Source: Gemmatimonadota bacterium | Lineage (GTDB): Bacteria; Gemmatimonadota; Gemmatimonadetes; Longimicrobiales; UBA6960 | Direction: 5' to 3' | Length of the DNA: 10,310 nucleotides | NCBI GenBank assembly: GCA_002712565.1 | Contig: PAUA01000016.1 | Span: forward strand, 31,648-41,957 | Shown here: piece by piece, positions 6,333 to 10,310 of the stretch | Layout: every line of letters starts with the position of its first letter | Numbering within the stretch: the stretch's first letter is position 1 | The notes under the pieces: generated by a model | The model's database searches: none | What the model was told of the DNA's origin: nothing | The model's input: only the letters and a program-made list of their open reading frames with translations | Program-made: the position numbers and the translations under genes

Positions 6333-7592
6333 TCTTGGTCTATCTGCACTAGGAATGCCAGCAACAGCGGTCTGTAGGAGAACGTTTGCACCGTTAATGC
6401 AGTCCTCCCACTCGGTGAATTCGCGCGCTGAGTGACTACAACCGTCGACTGAAGGGACGAAGATCATTCCTGCGGGACAGATCTTCGCCATCACCTGAGC
6501 GTCGTGGCCCGCTCCAGAGGCCATTCGTTTGTGGCGGAGGTCAAGTTGCTCAGCGGCGGCAACGAACGCCGCTTGCACCTGCCCGTTCATTTGTACTGGC
6601 TGGATGCCGTCAACTTCCTCGATGGTGACATCTAACTCCCGTTCGCGCGCCTCGGTATACACCAGTTGTTGCAGAGCCACGCCTAACTGCTCGAGGTCAT
6701 GCGGTTTCGGGGCACGGAATTCGAGGGTCAGCTGTGCACGCTGAGGGACGATGTTCATTGCGCCTGGCGAGAATTCGATAGTACCAGTGTTCACCACGCT
6801 CTCCGGAAACTCTTTCATCACCAGGCGACGTGAGGAGAGCATGAGTGCTGCGGCACCCTGTCCAGCGTCGCGCCGCTCCTTCATGGAGATCGTGCCGGCG
6901 TGATCAGCGCGACCGATATAGGTGACCTTCTGTCGTCTTAGACCAACAATCGATGTGACGACGGCGATATCATCTGCCGATGTGTTCAATCGATTGCCTT
7001 GCTCAATGTGCAATTCTAGATAACCGGCAATGGTCGAGTGGGCACGCCTCGCGTTGAGGATTGAGTTCTCGGTCAAACCGGCTTTAGCGAGTGCCTTCTG
7101 AAATACCCCTAGGTCGCTCCCGGGGTGACGTAATTCTTGGGGAGTGATCGCTCCCGCCAAAGCCAGACTACCGAGGAACCCAAGATGTGTTCCCTCTTCG
7201 TCTGTGAAGTCGATGGCTTCGAGATTGGTCTCAAGAGTAACACCGGCTTCCTTAACGACCTGTAGTATTTCAAGGGCGGCGAGCACACCGAGGGCACCAT
7301 CGAACCGTCCACCGTATCTCACCGAATCGAGATGCGACCCCAACAGAAGGACGGGCGCGCCAGCTGGACCGCAGGACAAGGCGGCTGAGTGGTTACCCGC
7401 ACCATCGACATGGGTCGTTAATCCTGCGGCCGTGGCTTCCTTTAAAAACCACTCTCTGGCGCGGAGGTGCTCAGGGCCAAGCGCCGGCCGATGTACTCCC
7501 CCGTCGGCGGTTGCACCAATTTCTGCGAGTGCGTCGAATCTCTTACGAAATCGGTCAGCATTGATTCGTAGCGTGCTCTGTCGGTCATTCAT
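6324..7592 (-). CDS. M20-type hydantoinase/carbamoylase family amidase
   Basis: This 422-residue cytoplasmic binuclear metalloenzyme belongs to the group with N-carbamoyl-L-amino-acid hydrolase, allantoate amidohydrolase and beta-ureidopropionase, all of which cleave a ureido C-N bond. Visible metal ligands: His87 in GSHLDSV, Asp98 in GGRFDG, Glu132-Glu133 in FTDEEGT, His195 in LELHIEQG and His387 in GCSHSAREFT. The dimerisation/lid domain between about residues 210 and 330 includes GRADHAGTISMKERRDAG, which carries the conserved His of this family. The length is normal and no key residue is missing. The ATG has GGAG (plus-strand CTCC at about 7602-7605) roughly ten bases ahead and conserved sequence begins shortly after. 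Substrate choice within the family cannot be read here, since no hydantoinase, allantoinase or dihydropyrimidinase gene is in the window. It is transcribed divergently from the DUF3500 gene. With the D-aminoacylase it fits salvage of N-blocked amino acids. Confidence 0.92.
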   Translation of the reverse strand: MNDRQSTLRINADRFRKRFDALAEIGATADGGVHRPALGPEHLRAREWFLKEATAAGLTTHVDGAGNHSAALSCGPAGAPVLLLGSHLDSVRYGGRFDGALGVLAALEILQVVKEAGVTLETNLEAIDFTDEEGTHLGFLGSLALAGAITPQELRHPGSDLGVFQKALAKAGLTENSILNARRAHSTIAGYLELHIEQGNRLNTSADDIAVVTSIVGLRRQKVTYIGRADHAGTISMKERRDAGQGAAALMLSSRRLVMKEFPESVVNTGTIEFSPGAMNIVPQRAQLTLEFRAPKPHDLEQLGVALQQLVYTEARERELDVTIEEVDGIQPVQMNGQVQAAFVAAAEQLDLRHKRMASGAGHDAQVMAKICPAGMIFVPSVDGCSHSAREFTEWEDCINGANVLLQTAVAGIPSADRPRTG

Positions 7593-7642
7593 AACGTGCT
7601 CTCCGCCTTTTCCAGTTTCGTCACTTCAGGACGAGTCGCTCG

Positions 7643-7650
7643 ATTATAAT
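7643..7650. promoter_or_regulatory. Candidate -10 box palindrome ATTATAAT
   Basis: ATTATAAT contains the TATAAT consensus on both strands. On the minus strand it would start transcription about 45 bases before the amidase ATG, a reasonable leader length. On the plus strand the leader to the DUF3500 gene would be about 170 bases. Neither direction has a good -35 box at 16-18 bases, so this rests on the hexamer alone. Confidence 0.25.
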
Positions 7651-7814
7651 TGGCGCCACCAAGTATCCGATCTTGCTGGCTGAGAGCGCTAGCCCATGGC
7701 GTTTTTTTGAAAACGGTCGTAGCACGAATTGAAGTGGTTAGCCTTGTGGCAATTGGAACTCGGCAGAGGTCTTCTTTCCCAACGATTTCCAAGGGCGAAA
7801 TCGCCTGAGCCTGC

Positions 7815-7823
7815 AAGGGAGGA
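7815..7823 (+). promoter_or_regulatory. Ribosome binding site of the DUF3500 gene
   Basis: AAGGGAGGA ends four bases before the ATG at 7828. It fixes the start there, where a signal peptide begins, rather than at the in-frame ATG at 7729. Confidence 0.75.
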
Positions 7824-7827
7824 CACG

Positions 7828-9042
7828 ATGACGACACGCGTTTGCTTCGTTACGACCGTCGTACTGTTCCTCAGTGTGTTTTTCGGAGTTGGACTTTCAC
7901 AGCAGCGTTTTCCCGATGACGTCATGCAACGGTTCATAGCCCTCTCGACAGGTGCGGAAACGGAAGGGCTGAGGGATCCGTTTGTGGGTATAACGGCAAC
8001 AGGAGACCCAGTCAGTGGACTTTTCCCGATCCGGTCGACCGGTGTGTCAACCCAGCCGGTACAGGTCGCAGCTGAAGCATTTTTGAAATTGCTCGATGGC
8101 CGTCAGCGGGAGAAGACAATATTTCCTGTCAATGATCCCGAATGGCGGAAGTGGATGAACCAGCATTTCTACCTCCGTCAAGGTGTTGGCTTCGATGAGA
8201 TGTCCAACGAGCAGAGGGCGGCGGCGTTCAATCTCCTCCGTGCTTCGCTGAGTGCCAAAGGATTGAAGCTATCGCAGGACATTATGAAGCTCAACTACAC
8301 GCTAGGCGAGCTTAATGATGACAACTTCGTCGAGTACAACCAGTTGCTCTATTGGATGACCATAATGGGGCAACCGTCAGCCACCGAGCCCTGGGGCTGG
8401 CAGATTGATGGTCATCACCTGATCATTAACTACTTCGTCCTCGGGGATCAGGTGGTGATGACGCCGTTGTTTGTTGGTTCTGAACCAGTCATTGCTGTGG
8501 CCGGCAAGTTTCGCGGTACGTCAATCTTGCAAGCAGAGCAACAATCCGGTTTGGCAATGCTCCGCGCGCTCAGTGAAACCCAACAAGCCGAAGCTATTCT
8601 CAGCGTGTCCAAGACCGGTAATAACAATCTTGGTGAGGCGTTCAAGGACAATATTGTTCTCGATTATGCTGGGGTCCCCGTTTTATCGTTTTCGGCTGCT
8701 CAGAAGCAGCAACTACTTAATTTAATTGAATTGTTTGTTACTAATATGCGCGAGGGGCACGCAGCGGTGCGGATGAGTGAGGTTGAGAATCATCTTGACG
8801 AGGCTTATTTCGCTTGGATCGGCGGTATGGCAGACAACTCGGTTTTTTATTACCGGATCCACGGTCCGGTGATCCTGATTGAGTTCGACCACCAACGACC
8901 TGCGGGGCTTCGCCACATTATGTCCAATGAGCCCAACCAGCAGCACATTCACGCGCTGGTGAGAACGCCGAACGGCAATGACTATGGTAAGGATTTACTG
9001 CGGCAGCATTACGAGACCCACGCCCACAACACGCAACGCTGA
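7828..9042 (+). CDS. Exported DUF3500 family protein
   Basis: This is a 404-residue protein of the uncharacterised DUF3500 family. Residues 1-24 form a Sec signal peptide (hydrophobic core VVLFLSVFFGVGL, cut before QQRFP), so the protein is exported. Family marks are GLFPIRSTGVST, FPVNDPEWRKW, SATEPWGWQIDGHHLIINYF, YYRIHGPVILIEFDHQ, HIHALVRTPNGNDYGKDLL and a final RQHYETHAHN. Conserved-looking histidines stand at 196-197 (GHH), 345, 355, 363, 373 and 375. The paired HH, DH and HIH patterns would suit a metal site, but this is inference; no function is established that I know of. The start is fixed by AAGGGAGGA. It is followed 20 bases later by an exported seven-bladed propeller gene, probably in one transcript. 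The family call rests on recognising several long conserved motifs and is strong; the role is unknown. Confidence 0.88.
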   Translation: MTTRVCFVTTVVLFLSVFFGVGLSQQRFPDDVMQRFIALSTGAETEGLRDPFVGITATGDPVSGLFPIRSTGVSTQPVQVAAEAFLKLLDGRQREKTIFPVNDPEWRKWMNQHFYLRQGVGFDEMSNEQRAAAFNLLRASLSAKGLKLSQDIMKLNYTLGELNDDNFVEYNQLLYWMTIMGQPSATEPWGWQIDGHHLIINYFVLGDQVVMTPLFVGSEPVIAVAGKFRGTSILQAEQQSGLAMLRALSETQQAEAILSVSKTGNNNLGEAFKDNIVLDYAGVPVLSFSAAQKQQLLNLIELFVTNMREGHAAVRMSEVENHLDEAYFAWIGGMADNSVFYYRIHGPVILIEFDHQRPAGLRHIMSNEPNQQHIHALVRTPNGNDYGKDLLRQHYETHAHNTQR

Positions 9043-9062
9043 TTACCTCTGTCGAAAGCACG

Positions 9063-10226
9063 ATGCTCTGTTCTAAGGTCTGGCAGGTTCTTCTGAGTAT
9101 CGCCTTGGTAGCTGCCACCGCTATTTCAGCTCAAGATTTTCGAGATTCCATTACGTTCGAGCAACGATTAGGTGGTTCCGGCCTGGATGTTGCTAATGCG
9201 GTCATTGAGTTGGAAGACGGGAGCTATGCCGTTGCGGGATACACCAGTGCTGGTGTCGAGAACGGAATCGATGTCTACGTGGCAAAACTCGATTCCATGG
9301 GGTTAGTCCTCTGGGCGAACGCCTATGGGCAATCGGGAAACGATTACGGTTGGGACCTCATGGAGAATGACTTCGGCGAGATCGTCGTTGTTGGGTATAC
9401 GACCTCGACCACGACTGGCGATGAAGATGTCCTCTTGCTTGCCATTGATCCCAGCGGGCACCTCCGGTGGCGACGGCGGTTTGGAGGCGATCGGAACGAA
9501 CGGGCTTGGAGTCTCGAACGGGTTCCCGACGGGGGCATGGTTATCGCCGGGCAGACGCAAAGTGTCGGGAAGCCGGACTGGGATGTTTACATGCTACGTC
9601 TGGGTCCGGGCGGCAACCAAATGTGGGCTCAGGTCTTTGGCGCTGATGGCGTCGATCGCGCGTTCGACGTCGCTGTGGCTGATGATGGAGGGTTCGTCTT
9701 CGTCGGGACGACGACATCCGAGCTTGAATCCCCTCGTGATCTCTACTTCATCCGAGTAGATTCCCTAGGGAAGCCGGTGTGGCAGCGTGCATACGGTGGT
9801 GATTCGGATGACGTTGCTCGAAGCATCGTGTCTGTTGGTGACGGTGGCTTTGTAGTTACGGGTTATGGCAGTTCATTTGGAACAGGCGGAAACGACGCAT
9901 ATCTTATCTATCTCGCAGACGATGGAGTCATTGAGTGGCGGACTGAGGTTGGTCACCCTGGTGATGACCGCGCAATGATGACCGTCCAGCGTGACGGTGG
10001 TGGCTTTCTCACGATTGGGTCCACGGATGTGGATGGCGATTGGAACCTCTTACTAATTGAGACCGACGCGACCGGGGGCCGGCTATCTGACCGCACCCTG
10101 AACGCCCCTGGAGAGGATCGAGGTATTGGCGTTCTGCGGGCATCGGATGGTGGGTATCTACTGGTTGGCGCCTTCGGGGCAAGTAGCGGAGCTTCCGATT
10201 TTGGCATCCTAAAATTACGACCTTAA
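9063..10226 (+). CDS. Exported seven-bladed beta-propeller repeat protein
   Basis: The product has 387 residues: a signal peptide (1-23, ending AISA before QDF), a short linker, then seven tandem repeats from residue 33 to the end. Repeats 1-5 are each exactly 52 residues, repeat 6 is 50 and repeat 7 is 45. The shared pattern is (Y/F)GG.G.D.A..v...DGG(F/Y)vv.G.T.S......D.Y(L/V)..LD..G...W, with DGGFVFVGTTTS and DGGFVVTGYGSS as clear copies. Seven blades of this kind would close a complete propeller with little else in the protein, so it is probably a binding or scaffold protein rather than an enzyme. Similar repeats occur in exported proteins of Bacteroidetes and other environmental bacteria, but no sorting domain follows here. 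It lies 20 bases behind the DUF3500 gene with a weak ribosome site, so it may depend on that gene's translation. Its ligand or partner is unknown. Confidence 0.8.
   Translation: MLCSKVWQVLLSIALVAATAISAQDFRDSITFEQRLGGSGLDVANAVIELEDGSYAVAGYTSAGVENGIDVYVAKLDSMGLVLWANAYGQSGNDYGWDLMENDFGEIVVVGYTTSTTTGDEDVLLLAIDPSGHLRWRRRFGGDRNERAWSLERVPDGGMVIAGQTQSVGKPDWDVYMLRLGPGGNQMWAQVFGADGVDRAFDVAVADDGGFVFVGTTTSELESPRDLYFIRVDSLGKPVWQRAYGGDSDDVARSIVSVGDGGFVVTGYGSSFGTGGNDAYLIYLADDGVIEWRTEVGHPGDDRAMMTVQRDGGGFLTIGSTDVDGDWNLLLIETDATGGRLSDRTLNAPGEDRGIGVLRASDGGYLLVGAFGASSGASDFGILKLRP
9159..10223 (+). repeat. Seven tandem 52-residue coding repeats
   Basis: The repeat units occupy 9159-9314, 9315-9470, 9471-9626, 9627-9782, 9783-9938 (156 bases each), 9939-10088 (150 bases) and 10089-10223 (135 bases). 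They are alike at the protein level but well diverged in DNA, so they are old duplications held by structure, not recent amplification. Confidence 0.8.
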
Positions 10227-10310
10227 TGGACTATGCAACGAGCAGCGCGGTTAGCCAGTATCCAACATTCTTGGATAAACGATCGGAATGAATATGCAAA
10301 TCATAAGAGG
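10227..10310. other. Window end without a supported gene
   Basis: These 84 bases follow the propeller gene. An ATG at 10233 opens a frame that stays open for 26 codons to the window edge, and a second ATG at about 10285 starts another, but neither has a convincing ribosome site and the translated text is not recognisable. No terminator hairpin is evident. Either could be the beginning of a further gene. Confidence 0.3.

Larger units (their letters stand above)
7593..7827. other. Divergent intergenic region
   Basis: These 235 bases separate the minus-strand amidase gene from the plus-strand DUF3500 gene and must hold the promoters of both. I see a TATAAT-containing palindrome at 7643-7650, a T-run at 7702-7708 running into TTGAAA (7707-7712) that could be a plus-strand -35 box with no good -10 box at 16-17 bases, and a short inverted repeat CGAG/CTCG at 7632-7642. 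No convincing small gene is present; the ORFs crossing it on both strands are extensions of, or shadows on, the flanking genes. Confidence 0.6.

Noticed and set aside
7144..7683. 179-residue plus-strand ORF opposite the amidase
   Set aside because: It is the complement of a gene with intact catalytic motifs; the translation is Ser/Pro/Arg-rich low-complexity text with no domain.
7729..7827. N-terminal extension of the DUF3500 gene from ATG 7729
   Set aside because: The extension would bury the signal peptide and the strong ribosome site AAGGGAGGA that precedes ATG 7828.
7589..7937. Two minus-strand ORFs across the divergent intergenic region
   Set aside because: They overlap the DUF3500 start or the amidase start, have no ribosome site and give unrecognisable products.
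9159..10223. Tandem DNA repeat or CRISPR-like array
   Set aside because: The 156-base period is coding and diverged at the DNA level; there are no identical short repeats with spacers.

Overview
The window is a chromosomal segment from an environmental, probably heterotrophic bacterium. GC content is moderately high, genes are packed in short same-strand runs, GTG starts occur, and there are many Sec-exported proteins with beta-propeller and M28 peptidase folds. This gene repertoire (N-acyl-D-amino-acid deacylase, TolB-like PD40 protein, M28 peptidase with PDZ, DUF3500, M20 carbamoylase) is most familiar to me from uncultured Acidobacteriota (Vicinamibacteria-like) or similar soil and marine lineages. 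That is an impression without a database search. I see no mobile elements, phage genes, tRNA, rRNA or CRISPR.

Layout. (1) 1-1465, plus strand: the C-terminal part of a D-aminoacylase (cut by the window edge), then 13 bases later a pirin-family cupin. (2) About 1541-4544, plus strand: an exported six-bladed PD40/TolB-like protein, then, almost without a gap, an exported M28 zinc aminopeptidase with PA and PDZ domains. (3) 4545-4722: a leader with competing complementary segments and a 26-codon, very hydrophobic ORF behind an excellent Shine-Dalgarno. This region was not covered by any long ORF. (4) 4753-6309, plus strand: an ALDH7-type aldehyde dehydrogenase (alpha-aminoadipic semialdehyde / piperideine-6-carboxylate dehydrogenase group). 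(5) 6324-7592, minus strand: an M20-type hydantoinase/carbamoylase-family amidase, convergent with the dehydrogenase. (6) 7593-7827: a divergent regulatory region. (7) 7828-10226, plus strand: an exported DUF3500 protein followed 20 bases later by an exported seven-bladed beta-propeller with an almost perfect 52-residue period. The last 84 bases hold no clear gene.

Taken together, the genes suggest recovery of amino acids from peptides and modified amino acids. Outside the cytoplasm, M28 and possibly its PD40 partner would process peptides. Inside, the deacylase would free N-acyl-D-amino acids, the carbamoylase would free N-carbamoyl (or ureido) compounds, and ALDH7 would oxidise the lysine-derived semialdehyde. 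The least understood parts are the DUF3500/seven-blade propeller pair and the hydrophobic mini-ORF with its structured leader. These are the best candidates for something undescribed.
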